Source of the DNA: Siphonodentalium dalli | Lineage: Eukaryota > Mollusca > Scaphopoda > Gadilida > Siphonodentaliidae | Assembly: GCA_032622095.1 (NCBI GenBank) | Contig: CP136066.1 | Coordinates: forward strand, 134,509,917 to 134,573,916 | Direction: 5' to 3' | Length of the DNA stretch: 64,000 nt | Shown here: positions 33,761 to 47,300 of the stretch, piece by piece | Numbering within the stretch: the first letter of the stretch is position 1 | Layout: each line of letters opens with the position of its first letter | Notes under the pieces: generated by a model | What the model was told of the DNA's origin: nothing | Seen by the model: the letters and a program-made list of their open reading frames with translations, nothing else | Database searches by the model: none | Made by a program: the position numbers and the translations under genes

Positions 33761-35630
33761 CGCCATGGGATGCAAGGAGACTAACTCACTCTCCGCCTTA
33801 GCGACAGAACGACCTGCACAGGAGGAGGCCCACTCCGAAGATGGCAAGACAACCAACATTAAGAGTTAACTAACTGCTGTTCGCCAAAGCAAAAGGCAGA
33901 TAACCTGATGCCCAATTTGTGGCACAGGGATCAAATTGAGAACCCATTAGGCCAAATGGGTTGTACAATGATAATGGAGTCAAGCCATCGGATCAGAGGG
34001 AGCCCCCACCACCGCATGCTGCAAGGTGGTCATGCCCAAGCTAATATCCTGGCCAAGCTGGAGGGTGGGGAGAGGTCATTTTTCTCCGAGCCCCAAGACG
34101 GTTGAGTGGCAGGCAAGGCCTTTCTGAGATGAGAGCATGCGCGGCCATGGGGGTCTCGACTCGCTACCGTAGAGGTAGGGCCACTGCCCTGCGCTTAAGC
34201 TGCCAAGGCCCTTCGGCCGGTGTCGATTCGTGCGCACGCGAGTTGGCAGCTTTAGCGCCCAGAACCGCTGGCCTGGTGGGGGACAAATGTCCTGGAGGTC
34301 CCAATTACCCCGTCTACTCCACCAGACGCATCCCCTCCCCACTAGCTGGTTGAACCGTACAGACGTAACCGGAGGAGCTTGAACTGGTCCTGCCTTCCTT
34401 CTTAGAACAGTGATCACATGTCTCTGAGGTACCTATGGATCACAAGATATCATTGCAGAAATCGTGTGATACAAATCTTTCGCGTTTATAAATATATAAA
34501 ATGATATAATAGATATATCAGAATGATATATAAGTCAGCATAAGATCATGTCCGAAAGCCCTACCAAAGCTGCGCCCATCAATCCAATGGGCGGAACCAG
34601 AGCACAGATCCCGGGCATGATCCAATGTATCACTAAATATATATATAGCCCCTCAGAGAACATGACTAACAGCCATAATCACCTGGAGCTCATGGCCGAA
34701 TACCGCAGGTGACCAGAGCAGCCACTGAGAAAGCAAACCACTACTCTCAGGTGCCAAACAATAGTGTAGGTACGAGTATTAATTTTGGAGAAAATTCCCA
34801 ACGATCACTATTATTTGGAATGAAGACAGAGCGAAATTTGCAATCACGACTATTATGTTCAGCCTAAATCCACACACATCACTATTATTAGGCCCTCACG
34901 ACCATTAGGCACCCGAGAGCAGCCCACGTTCCCAGTGGAATACCCACCGCGATCGGATTTTAAGAAATGAAGGCGCGCAGATCACGTCTATATAATGTAC
35001 GTAATTAAACGACCGGAGTGAAATATTCAGACAGTTGACAACCGAAATCAGTACAAATGATGTACAATGCAGTCAGATGATAAACACGGGTAAATTGTCA
35101 CGGTCACCGTACGTAATATTCAGGTCTGAGCCTTGGCACAGAACATCATGTCACTTTCCCCCAAATATGCAGCATAACGACCTTGGTGTGTGATAGGTAG
35201 GTTAGTATGAAGCATGCAACAAACTAGGGGAAGACCCGCTCTAAAATTGGCTCCCCTAGGAAGGAAACGAATGAAATTATCATCCTCCTAGTAAAGGACA
35301 CACATCCCTTATAATGGTGCATTTTTATGTTCTCAATCTGAAACGAACCGTGACATTGGCGAATGCACACCGTGTCCCAAACTGAATGCGAACCAGTTCT
35401 GACGGGGCAGGTGCGGCCTTGTGAGCAATGTCCCTCTTAACTACTTGTTTTTAAGTGATTTTGACAAGTACTAACTCTTATAGTCTTCAGCGTCCCAGTA
35501 ATCTTAGTCTTTACAGTCAGGTGAGCATCTCCAATGATTGACTGTCTTGTTAGAATACGGTACAGGTTTAGGGGTTATGGTTTACCTTATGGTCCCCTAT
35601 GAAGGATACATTTAATTAATACATGCTTTT
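33761..35630. other. GC-richer non-coding body, probably part of a larger element
   Basis: Distinctly less AT-rich than its surroundings, with purine-rich phrases (GGAGGAGGCCC; GGAGGGTGGGGAGAGG). Open frames at 33908-34417 on both strands have no motif and low-complexity composition. In style it resembles 57.6-60.3 kb, which also follows an inverted-repeat end. No RNA gene was recognised. Confidence 0.4.
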
Positions 35631-35634
35631 TATC

Positions 35635-35945
35635 TGTCCGTCCATCCGTTAACAATTCTTTGAACATCTTCTCCTCTGAAACCATCAGACCGAATTGGTT
35701 CATATTTGGTGTGGATGTTCCCTAGGTGACTCTCATTCAGATTTGTTCAAATGAGGATACTGGGTCAAATAGTTGTGAAGCCAGGGTCATAACTCTGTAA
35801 TTCTTACAACGACTTCTTCTCAAATTTCATTGAGCCGAATGGGTTCATATTTGGTACAAAGTGTCCTTTGAGGACTGTTATTCAGATTTGTTCAAATGAG
35901 GTCACTGGGTCGAATGTAGGCGGAGCCAGTGACATAACTCAAAAA
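35635..35945 (+). repeat. two ~145-bp tandem units
   Basis: TTCATATTTGGT, TTCAGATTTGTTCAAATGAG and GCCAGGGTCATAACTC recur at the same spacing. Related units occur near 36990-37150, 38880-40200 and 51780-52090, so this is another dispersed tandem-unit family. Confidence 0.65.
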
Positions 35946-36475
35946 AAAAATTAAAAATTGTTAAATTCGGATTTTTGAAATTTTCACCTTACTCAATTTA
36001 ACTAACAGAAAATTTATTTTTTAATCATTTCATAAATTTTTTAAAAAGTGACACCATTATAACAGCTGCAGAGTTATGAAACTTTGATATTCTGATATTA
36101 CAGAAATATTTCTTTACCCATCTCCCTCCCACATAGCCCAGATCCACCCCACCCCATCCCCACCTCACCCACCCCACCCTGCAGTCCACTGCACCCAACC
36201 AACATTCCTTCCAAATCTCCAGCTTCCACTTAATACCTGCTCTATTAAAGTTGCAGATATATCTTTGTGGATAGATGGATAGAGAAACAAGTCATTAATC
36301 AAGATTAGAATAATTAATTGTTTATCGTATTCAAAGTGACTTATAGGCCCTATGGGCCGGATGTTATATTTATATACATAATGTCACTATAATAAATAAA
36401 TTCATTCAATATGTCATCTAGCAGCTTGTGTAAACATTGTAACTGCTAGCAATGTTAAACACTCCCTGAATTTAG
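35946..36475. other. no gene seen
   Basis: AT-rich start, then a C-rich low-complexity stretch (about 36120-36200, CCACCCCA-like). Nothing coding. Confidence 0.4.
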
Positions 36476-36835
36476 TGTGTCTGACATTTGCAGAATGAGG
36501 TCCCCAGGGGGCGAATTTAGTGTTGCTACCCTGTACAGCATGCTAGCATCACCAAATGCACCCTCCATGGACTTAATTCTGCTTAGGCATCATCTTCTTC
36601 ATCAAGTATCAAATTGAATTTTTTTATTTTTGACTTGTTCCCTTCTGTTCAGTTTCTATGCAGAAGATTAAATGCATAATTGAGGTGCTCAATGGGTGTG
36701 CATTACCAACATCAACTGTAGAACTTCAATCTGTTCCAAGGTTACCCATGGCTGGTGAGGCCTAATCAGACTGAGGATGAATATTGTCATTAAATTCACC
36801 TTTTGGGGACCTCATTCTGCAGATGTCAGACACAC
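36476..36835. repeat. nested hairpin of the 'AATGAGGTCCCC' family
   Basis: Outer arms AGTGTGTCTGACATTTGCAG (36476) and the complement ending near 36838 enclose an inner hairpin (36488-36588) like the one at 22553. Between them a C/T-rich stretch ending TTCTGTTCAG precedes a 36-codon frame, which may be chance. Confidence 0.7.
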
Positions 36836-37177
36836 TATATTCAGACTTGGCTGGCATATTATTTTCTTAACCAGGCTCACTCATACTGATGAAATCATAC
36901 CCTGATTTTTCAAAGAAATATTGGGGGGTGTATATTGGCTTGAATTTGTCTTCTGTCTGTCAGACGGTCCTTCAATCCATCAGTCTGTTGGGATGTCTAT
37001 CCATCCATCTATCAACATTTGTTTTCTTCTCCATATTAACGATCAAATATGTTTATATATCTTAGTATGCATGTTCCCTAGGTGACTTACAATCAGATTT
37101 GTTCAAATAAGTTCATCAGATCAAATAGGTGCAAAGCTAGGGCCATAACTCTTTCCCTCCATAGTAAATCTTTTAGG

Positions 37178-37263
37178 AAATGAGGTCCCCAGAGGGTGAA
37201 TTCGTTAATGATATTCCACCTTGGGGGAATAGTGTCATTAAATTCACCTTTTGGGGACCTCAT
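37178..37263. repeat. hairpin of the 'AATGAGGTCCCC' family, copy 3
   Basis: AATGAGGTCCCCAGAGGGTG pairs with the complement CACCTTTTGGGGACCTCAT across a TTCCACCTTGGGGGAA centre. Confidence 0.75.
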
Positions 37264-37884
37264 ACACACCCCTCACCTGTATAGTTTTTGGTATCGATTG
37301 GTTGATCAGTTTGGAAAATAATTAACCCTGCACACAAATGCTATCTGATGCATCTAAGTCAAAACATTTTCTTCTGATCTGCCTCATATGTCTTACCTAG
37401 GTCTTAGTACGTTCTTCATCTGTATGGATTTTGGTATTGTTTATTTAACCCTTTCCACTCTTTTTTTTAAATATAATTCATCCAAGCCAGGATGACTCAA
37501 AACATTTTTCATCTGATCGACACCAAATTTGGTATATGAATTTCTGACCCCTAAATACAGATCAAGTTCGAATATGGGTTTGATCCGATATATTTTAACA
37601 GAGTTATGACCCTTTATAACTCATCTGTTTGTCATGTGCTATAAAAGTCTTTAAGAGAAGATTTCTCCATTGAGCACCCACTGTGTTATTGAATGAGATG
37701 ATATAGCTACCTGACACCTGATTCTAAGGCCACAATGTTATCTCAAGCTTTTCTACTGCCATCAGAGATAATATATACTGCATGGCCATGCTATAATAAT
37801 GGGACCTTATCTTAGCTGACAGCTGTTGATAAACACATCACAGATAATGTTTATTTGTTTCATTCATTTCAATTTAAACTAGAG

Positions 37885-38640
37885 GCGTGACTGTCCCAAT
37901 GGGACATGTCAGTAAACATTTAGTTAAAATAATAAAATAACAGTTCCCATTGCAGGTGTACAACCATAACCCTAATCTTAAACCTATTGACCAAAAAATG
38001 TAGGAATAAAAGCATGGACAAAATTATGTATGTTGCGAAAAAAATTCTAATTCGAAAAAGGGGAATAACTCCACACAAAAAATGTCGGACAGACGTTATA
38101 ATCGCAGGTGCACAGGTTCCCATGGTACTAAATATCAGTGCCAAGATTAAAAAACATTGACCGAAAAATGTAGGAATAAAAGCTCGGACAAAATTATGCA
38201 TGTTGCAAAAAAAGTTTCTAAGTTGAAAAAGGGGGATAACTCCACCAAAAAATGTCGGACAGACGTCATAATCGCAGGTGCACAAGTTCCCATGGTACTA
38301 AATATCTGTGCCACGTTTTAAAAAAATTGACCGAAAAATGTAGGAATAAAAGCTCGGACAAAAGTATACATGTTGCGAAAATTTTCTAAGTCGAAAAAGG
38401 GGGGATAACTCCACCAAAAAAAGTCCGACAGACGTCATAATCGCAGGTGCACAGGTTCCCATGGTGGTTGATGTCTGTACCAAGTTTCAGGGAAATTGAT
38501 AAAAAAAACGACTGAGAAAAACTCCGGACAAATTGTGTCCACGGACGGACGACGGACGGACGATGGATGGACGGACAAGCTGACTCCAGTATACCCCCCC
38601 TAACTTCGTTGCGGGGGGTATAATTATATTAATTCCCATG
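37885..38640. mobile_element. third Helitron-like family: ~170-bp units with terminal hairpins
   Basis: Starts near AGAGGCGTGACTGTCCCAAT GGGACATGTC (a short palindrome) and ends with the strong stem ACCCCCCCTAACTTCGTTGC / GGGGGGT (38592-38621) followed by ATAATTA. Between them TCGCAGGTGCACA recurs at about 38102, 38272 and 38441 (170-bp period), then a (GGAC)n-type run (38540-38575). Minus-strand frames at 37920-38483 are translations of the units. No TSD is apparent. Confidence 0.7.
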
Positions 38641-38867
38641 TGGTGTATTCTAGGCAAGTGTTATATTATGTTTATCTAGGCTATTAACTTCTTTTCATCT
38701 GTGATAATGGTGTGTGGTATTTATGATTTCAATGAACAATTATCAGAGATCAATGAATCTCATAGATTGGCATTTACATTTGGTTCAAATAGGGGCAGAG
38801 ATAGGAGATTTGAAACTCCTGCACCCACCCTGTCTATGCTATGAATTCATGTTTGGTACTCATAATT

Positions 38868-40010
38868 TTGATATAAACTGGTATTATCAGTAAGGTTTTG
38901 ATAAATTTCCAACAGTTGATGATCTTTTGTTCAGATAGGGTCAACTAGGGGAAAGGCCAGGGACATACTTTCCCTCTATAGTAACCCTTGAAATGTTTTC
39001 TTTGAAAGAATCGCCAGGTCTATTTTGATAGCTCACATTTAATATTGAGACTCCTTTGGTAATTCATGATATGTCTTGGCAAGAACCAAATGGCCTACAT
39101 GTTTTTTGCTTATATTTGGTATGAAATGATCTTGGGGTGACAGAAATTCATATTTGTGAAAATGGGATCACAGAATCAATTAAGGACAGACTAAGGGACA
39201 TAACTCTCCATAGTAATTCTTAAAACGTGTTTGCAAGAATTAGTTGGCATATTTAGCATGGAATGTTCTTGTTTGATTGAAATTCAGATTTGTTAAAATG
39301 GGGTCACCAGGTCAAGTAAGGCCCAAGCGAAAGTCTGTTTCCCTTCATAATAATTCTTAATATGCTTCCTTCACAAGAACCATCAGGTCTATTTTACTGA
39401 TAATTAGTATGAAGGGTTCTTTGGTGACTGGGATTCAAATTTTGATATAAACTGGTATTATCAGTAAGGTTTTGATAAATTTCCATAGTTGGAGATCTTT
39501 TGTTCAGATAGGGTCAAATAGAGGAAAGGCCAGGGGAATACTTTCCCTCTATAGTAACCCTTGAAATGTTTTCTTTGAAAGAATCGCCAGGTCTATTTTA
39601 ATAGCTCACATTTAATATTGAGGCTCCTTTGGTAATTCATGATATGTCTTTGCAAGAACCAAATGGCTTACATGTCTTTTGCTTATAGTTGGTATGAAAT
39701 GACCTTGGGTGACACAAATTCAGATTTGTGAAAATGGGATCACAGAATCAAATAAGGGCAGAGTAAGGGACATATCTCTCCATAGTAATTCTTAAAACGT
39801 GTTTGCAAGAATTAGTTGGCTTATTTAGCATGGAATGTTCTTGTTTGATTGGAATTCAGATTGGTTAAAATGGGGTCACCAGGTCAAGTAATGGCCAAGC
39901 GAAAGACTGTTTCCCTTCATAATAATTCTTAATATGCTTCCTTCACAAGAACCATCAGGTCTATTTTACTGATAATTAGTATGAAGGGTTCTTTGGTGAC
40001 TGGGATTCAA
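38868..40010 (+). repeat. direct duplication, ~574-bp period
   Basis: ATATAAACTGGTATTATCAG occurs at 38871 and 39445, and the following roughly 560 bp match closely (for example GAAAGAATCGCCAGGTCTAT in both). Each copy is itself built of about 145-bp units related to 35635-35945. Confidence 0.85.
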
Positions 40011-40490
40011 GTTTATTCAGATTGGGTCACCAGGTTAAAATGGGCAGGACCATGGACATAACTATTTGTCTCTGCAGTAGTTCTTAAAATTTCTTCTCGA
40101 GAGGTTGGACTATTTAGCTTACGTATAGTATGGAAGGTCCTTTGGTGACTGAGATACATATTTGTTAAAATGAGGTCAACCTGTCAAGAAATGACGGGGC
40201 TATGGGGACTTAACATTTCTGTGTCTAATAAAATCATTAAAATATAAAATTCATTAAAACATCTACCTTGGAACTACCTTACTGTTTAATCTGACAGACA
40301 TATAATGGTGTTTTTGGGTCCATGGATATTTGGGCTTCAAACATGTCTAAATAGTTTTATAAAAAGGCACTTGTGAGATTGGAAATTTTCAACAATTGAC
40401 AAAGTTGGAGATGTCGGTTGTCAAATTCCAACTTAAGACTTGGGAGTCTGGAGCCCGGTCGGGAGGGTACATGAGCTGGAGGAGGGGGGT

Positions 40491-40504
40491 GGGGGGGGGG
40501 GGGG
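40491..40504. repeat. poly(G) run
   Basis: Fourteen G's preceded by GGAGGAGGGGGGT; likely unstable or mis-sized. Confidence 0.9.
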
Positions 40505-41242
40505 TAATCAGTAGTGTACAGTTGGTAATTTGAAAGGAGATATTCACCAATATAAATACATGAAGCCTCTCTATCCACATATCCGGTTTAGATCTACTTC
40601 TTTTAAAGTGATTATGAAAAGTTCTGACTGTTATGGTCTCCAGAGTCCCAGTCTTATCAGTCTTTGCAGTCTGGTGAGCGACCCCACAGTCTTTGACTGT
40701 CTTGTTAAATATTGTGTTATACTATTTAACAAAACAGAGCTATACCAGTGAGCCTATATAGTTAGTCTGGCACCAAAATAATTTAATGAGCAATTCACAA
40801 AATGGCTGAATTCATTGAATGCTACCAGTTACCTGTTTAAATTTAGATGAACCCCACAAACAAGTCATAAATGGCTGACCCATGAAAATTTATACCAATG
40901 AATTTAAAGCTATTTACAGTAACCCACTTTTCACAGATTTGTATGCAACACTTACACTCTTATTTAAACGAACCTTCAGTGTGTATTTACATGTGCATTT
41001 GTGTGTTCGAAACCAGTAAACCACCAAGACGTGATTTGCTATTGAACAAAAAGGAACAGACCAGGAACACTGATACCTTTATATTCAATGGTTTACTCTC
41101 AATTCATGGATTGAGAATCAATTGCACACACATCAGAGTGTTCATCGACCAGTTCTTGTTGTTTGAATCCTCAAGAACCTGTTCTCAGTGTTAAATCTGG
41201 TAACCCACCGAGAGCTCCGGATCCTCAGATACCACTCAAATG

Positions 41243-41334
41243 TTAGAATTGTTGTGTATTGAATTGCAAAGATGATCGCACTCTGATATGTTGGAGACCA
41301 GGATCTGTTCCTTCATAATGACCTGCGCCGAGTT
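41243..41334 (-). CDS. RAD51B: RAD51B last coding exon (tail)
   Basis: Acceptor TTTTTATTCCAG just above 41334, phase-compatible with the previous exon; about 30 codons (LGAGHYEGTDPGLQHI...) to TAA at 41243-41245. C-terminal tails of RAD51B are variable and alternatively spliced in other animals, so this exon rests on splice signals and phase and not on similarity. Confidence 0.6.
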
Positions 41335-44300
41335 CTGGAATAAAAATATCACAAAAATACAATAAGGAAAGAAATGGACAAAGAGAAAGTGACAGTAATT
41401 GATAACGAGATACATTGACTTTAATGTCCCAATTAGACGAGGGATTCTCACCCCCAGTGCACTTGGGTTACAAAATGGGGTAGACAAATCAACCTATGTT
41501 TAAATTGAACTGCACTGGGGAAAAAAAATTGCCAGAGATAACATTCCTGCAAATGTTTCTTGGTATAGAAGCAACACACAATTTCCAGCAATATTGGCAA
41601 ACCTGGGAGGAGGTACTGTACTACAAATCTATGCTGAGTCATTATCTTTGGCATTGGTCCCATCAAGCATGTTTAATTTTTGACAGAAATTGTAGGTGTA
41701 ATATAATCAAATGTCTGTATTTTAACTTCTATTGTGACTGAGTTATGCCCCTTGGTTTGCACACACAAAACGCTTAATTTTACCCATCTTGTTACTCAAA
41801 TTGACCCATTTTCAACACAAAAGCAGACAATGACAGAGCGAGTGTCAGTATATAAGCTTCTGCCACCTGATAGAGCTACGTTAGAGCTAAGAAATATTTG
41901 AAATAGAAAAAAAGTTATTGTAGCAATTTCAAAAAAATGTCTTGCAAGCGCAGATGACAGAATTCACGGGAGAGAAATCGGGCTATTTTCCTGTAACCAA
42001 ACACACATAGTTGGCTTTCACTAAATACGAATATCATGTTACATATCCAAATTTTTTACTTTTTTGTGAACTTTCCCAGTTTTGTAAAATAATTAAACTT
42101 TCAAGCCAGTAATGCCACATTTAACACAGGCTTCACTAGCTGTTATACCCCCCAGATACGAATTTCTCAGACCCCCTACAACCCGATAAATCGTGTACTG
42201 CTACCTATGCATTGGCTTAAAATGGCTAAATGTTACATATATATCAAAACTCTCGAATGTCTTTCCAATCCATATATCATATTATCCGATTGAAATAGTT
42301 CATGTGTTTGATAACACATTGCATGAATCATAATATGTCTCACCTTCTTCGACTATTCCACATTTGTCAATGGTGTAGTTGAATGTAGTGAATGGTGCCA
42401 CTGGTGACTTTGCAACCATTACCTGAAATGTTTTGGGAAATACTGCTACTGAATTGGTTAAGCACCCCTCAGTTACTATTTATTTGGCTTCAGGGGTAAA
42501 AAATATTTGATAGAATAGAGGAACCCATTCATCAAAGCTCAGAATGAGCTCATATCGATTTTTAAAATCTATTATTTTTCACCACCTGGAATATTTAGTG
42601 GCCCAGTAAAAGTCGATGAGAAGACCAAATAGCAGATGAAGATGGATAACTCTAAAAATCAAGTGGCCTTTTTGTGTCAGATATTTGACAAACCGGCAAA
42701 ATTTCTTGTACAAAATGTTGATAACTAACAGGTTTTGGGCAATTTTATACTATAGTGGACTGTGGTTAGATTTATTTTTGGGCAATTAGTCGATTCTGAT
42801 AATTGAAGCGGCATTTCAAAAAAATTGTTGCTGTTGGAATCTGATATGGGAACCATCGAATCGGATTGAGTACCTTTAAGTTCAAAGGTGGCATAAGACT
42901 TATTGGGCACCTTCCATATGAACATGGATATGGCATTTGATTTCAACCTATTAGGTCACTCTAAAATAGATATGTCTTATAGAGTGATAAAGCTAATTAA
43001 GCTCAGTCCATAGTCAGGCAGAAGCACCATACAAAACAGTTAAAGATAACATAGTTATAATTTTGGTAAAATATAATTGATAATGATTGGATATAACATA
43101 TTGTACGTGTAATGCATAATTATGAGATAACTAGATGTGAGATATGAGAATGGTCAGATTGAAGATATTAGAGTCATTACATTGGATAGTATACTGTATG
43201 TCTATGGAATGGGTGGGTTAATTTTCTTCTAAGCTGATCATTGGAAAGATACAAGTCTATAAACAGCAGAAATATAATTAAAATTAGGGTTAATATTTTC
43301 AAAACCATTCAATCGATACCAAAATCTATAGTTAAGAATGTGTCATGATTAACCTGGATGTGATTATAAGGAGTGATTGGGTTAAAAATGTTTAGTTATC
43401 ACATTGTATCAACAGGATTTTTGGAGAATGTTAATATTTTAAAGCAAATAAACCAAATGACCCTCTCTACTCTCGGGCTCCAAATAAACGTGCATGCACG
43501 TTTATTATTTCAGGAGGAAAATTCCCCCCTGTACGCTGCTTATTTGGGTCTGCACGTTTATTTATTTTTCAGTAAAATAATTTGTACCAAAAGTGAACTG
43601 TCAAATTCATCAACAAAGTGAAAGTTATACCACCGTAAAACATGTTTTCACTTCAATTTTAGGTAAACAGTTTGACAGTTATTATAGTCAATACGTCACT
43701 CGCTTGAGAGGAATTCCCAAAAATGAAAATAGCAGGGTGAGCCAGGTGTTTACCTCCACACATTCATTTGAAAGTGGTCGCATCCGACTAGTAAGCCGAG
43801 TATCCATTACTTTCGCGCACGTGATTGTTAGGATTATCTCATTCTCAGGGGGACGCACCATGTTCTTCCAGAATACACATTTCCCCTCCCCGCATGCCTT
43901 TAAAAGTGGACCCATCGGTTTCCGATTAATCGTGTATCCATAACGTTTGCACACGTTTTCATCAGGATTATCTCATTATTAGGGGGGACGCACCACGTGC
44001 TTACCAGAATTTTTTACTGTGGCAGTGTGGGGCTCTATTTAGGCACCAGATATTTTCGTTTTAATGATCTCAATAAAACACTCAATACTGCCATAATCCA
44101 ACAATTTTATGAGAGTTTTATAAAATATTTGGATCATTGAAAGTGTATAGTTGGGAAGCTTAGTCTATAATTAAAAATGGATGTAGAATAAAATATCGGG
44201 GCCTCTTTACGCACTGTCTTTAGGGAATTTCTGTAAAAATTGTTGTTGTTTCCCCGTGAGAATTTAAACATGGCGGACACTTTTTGTCCAAAAAAAAAAA

Positions 44301-47300
44301 ATATATAATCTTGTGGAGAAGAAAAAGCTAAAAAAAAAAGTTATGTATAAAATATAAAAATTTCACGTCCTCACTGTTAACTTTATAAACATTTGCTGGA
44401 AATTCCCCCATGCACAATTATTTGGGTCTGCACGTTTATTAATTTTCAATGAAAGTTTCCCCCTGCACAATTATTTGGGTCTGCACGTTTATTTGGAGCC
44501 CGAGAGTATGCAGGTTAGGGGTGTGTTATCATAAACTATGACATGAAATATGAACATAATCATTGACAAATATTTGAGTTATCAAATCAGATAGCAAGGG
44601 ATTAATCTTAACCACACTAATGAACTGATCAACACAAAATAGTCTATAAAAGCATGTAATTGGATTTAGAAGCCCATACAATAAGTCAGTTTCAAGAATA
44701 CAGGTAACGTTATTATTATCCTGCACCCCAAATGCAATAGAGGGAATTTCAAAATAAGACATTTCCTCTAATGATGAATATTCAATTGGTGGTTTTTAGA
44801 AATCCTTACTGAACCTGGCTCAAAGTGAAAGGTATAATTTAATATCTGCCTATCGGATATCATGTGTCTATGGAATGGGTTAATTTTAATCCCAAAATCC
44901 ATGCAAGTGAAAAGTGGATCACCATCAACCTGGACATAGAATCAGAGAATGATCAAATGAAAAGCATCAAAACCATATGATGTGTGGAGAGGGTTAATCA
45001 TTTGCAATGACATCATATGATGGAACTACAGAATGGGTGGGTTAATTTTTTTCTAAGATAAGATAGTGTCTCTACAGCTGCTAGCTGGCCATATGTACTG
45101 GTGTATTATGTCAATAAACTGTACATATCCATAGCTAAATATAGAATCTAATAATTCACTGCTGTGTGATTTTGACTTTCTCTTAAAATTCTCACAGTGT
45201 ATTATATGTAATTGAATTATGTCAAAGGGCCATAACTCCATTAAAAATAATCGGATCAAACCCATATTTGAACTCGATCTGTATTTTGGGCTGATAAACT
45301 CACATACCAAATTTGGTTCCAATCAGATAAAAAAAATTGGAGTTTTTATCTGACTAATTTTCTGATGATCCGACCAAAGGTACGACCTGTAGCCCGTGTC
45401 AAAGGATTTAGTCATGCAAAGAGTAAAATCTAAGATGGCTGCCGGCGGCCATGTTTTTTGGCCGAATGACCCCAAAATTACTCGTTCCCATCTACATGTC
45501 AATATTAACATCCATGACAAATTTCATGACAATAAGACGAACAGTACGGCCTGCAGCCCGTGCTAATGGATTGAATTTTGAAATTCAAGATGGCCGATGG
45601 CGGCCATGTTTTTTTTCCGAATGACCCCAAAATGACTTGTTCCCATCTACATGTCAATGTCAACATCCATGACAAATTTCATAATAATCGGACCAAAGGT
45701 ACGAACTGTAGCCCGTGCTAAAGGAAATTGTTGACGAATCACACACGCATACACGCACACACACACAGACGACGGATACCAAGCCATGGCAATAGCTCAA
45801 ACTTTACAAAGTAAAGTTGAGCTAAAAATTGTGCAAGAATGTTTTCGGTATATTTATTAAATGACTTGCATTAGAAAAACAATAGAACCATACATGCAAA
45901 TATTGACGAAAGGCAGCCAACCAAATAATCCACTTCGACTCTGGAGTGAACAATAATTACTGCCTGGGGTTGGACAGGACTAACTGGACAGTGATTTCAA
46001 AGTGAGTGTCTGTATAAAGAGGAAATTTGGAATACTGAGAAACTCCATGACAATATTCAATACTGACACTTGGGGAAGATGACATGCCTTTCAAGTCAAA
46101 ATAATAAGTTTTATAATCCATGTTCCCACACACTCCTAATGAAAATGAACCAATGTTATCTCCCCTGCTTGGGAATTCCCCCATATCACATTGGGAATAC
46201 CGGAAACATTGGTGGAATGTTCGTTCATTTTTACGTCTGTGATAAATTCTATTTAAAAAAAAAAGCTTCCTCTGCTCTAAATAACTCTAAATCCAGGTCA
46301 ATCTGTCATTTTGATGTTCCATTACAAGCCACTGAAATAGGTGCGACGTATACAACAGAAAGAGCCAAAAGGCAACATTTTAAGCTTCAAAATTCAATGC
46401 GACTTATCCAACGATGCGATTTATCCACCGGCCGGTACGGTAGGTATATTGGTTTTGACGAAAACTGACTAAAATGATTGTGAAAAGCTACATTTTCTGG
46501 GATATTTTGGGGAAGAAATCGTCTCGCAGTAATAATTCAAGTCATTTTTTCTGCAATAGAATATTGACTACCGATTTCAACTGATCGTCGGGGGCCGAAT
46601 ATTACTGACGAAATATTCACTCAACTTCAACTGATTAAATCTTGTGTCCAGCTGTGTCCAGAAGTGTTTATTTGCAGAAAAACCATCAGTGTCAAAAAAC
46701 ATTTAAAACAAATTTTCCTTGCCTCAAAATCTTTATTTCCAGTTTCGTTTGTGTCTGATGATCTACTGCATATTACCGCCCAGGATGGACACATCTCATC
46801 AAGTTGGTATGATTTGAAGTTTTAGTTTGCTTCAAACAAATGCTATTGATGTACATAATTTTGTATAATTACACCTATATTTTTATCTCTCATTTTACCC
46901 ATATTCTGATTGGACAAGTCATGGCAGTGCCTTAGATCCTTGTATTTCTGTATGAAGATGTAAGTAGCCGATTCACAGACTTATGAATTCTGGAAGGGTT
47001 AACATTCACGCGAGCCGGTTGTTCCTGGGCAAATGTAACTAAAGTGTTGACTGTGTGTCCTTGTTAGCGATCCTTTTTCAGTTAATTGAGATAATTTTAT
47101 AAGCAATCAACATATTTTTTTTATATTTATGTACATATAAGTGAAAAACATGGGGGGTGGGTATTGATAAGCAATCACCATAATTGTTGTTACATTTATG
47201 GGAGTATAAGTGAAAGTGATAGAACAACATCCCTGGTGGCTTTGCGAAATTATACAGTATGTTGTTTGGCCACTTGCAATTTTTTATGCCCTTATATGCA

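Noticed and set aside
33908-34417. Open frames on both strands near 34 kb
   Set aside because: GC-driven frames without motifs, in the non-coding body of a repeat cluster.
43593-43954. 116-codon and 88-codon opposite frames
   Set aside because: They lie in the internal repeats of the TA-flanked element.
46070-46468. 132-codon plus-strand frame
   Set aside because: Overlaps the better-looking minus-strand frame, has no ATG at its first codon (TTG) and shows no motif.
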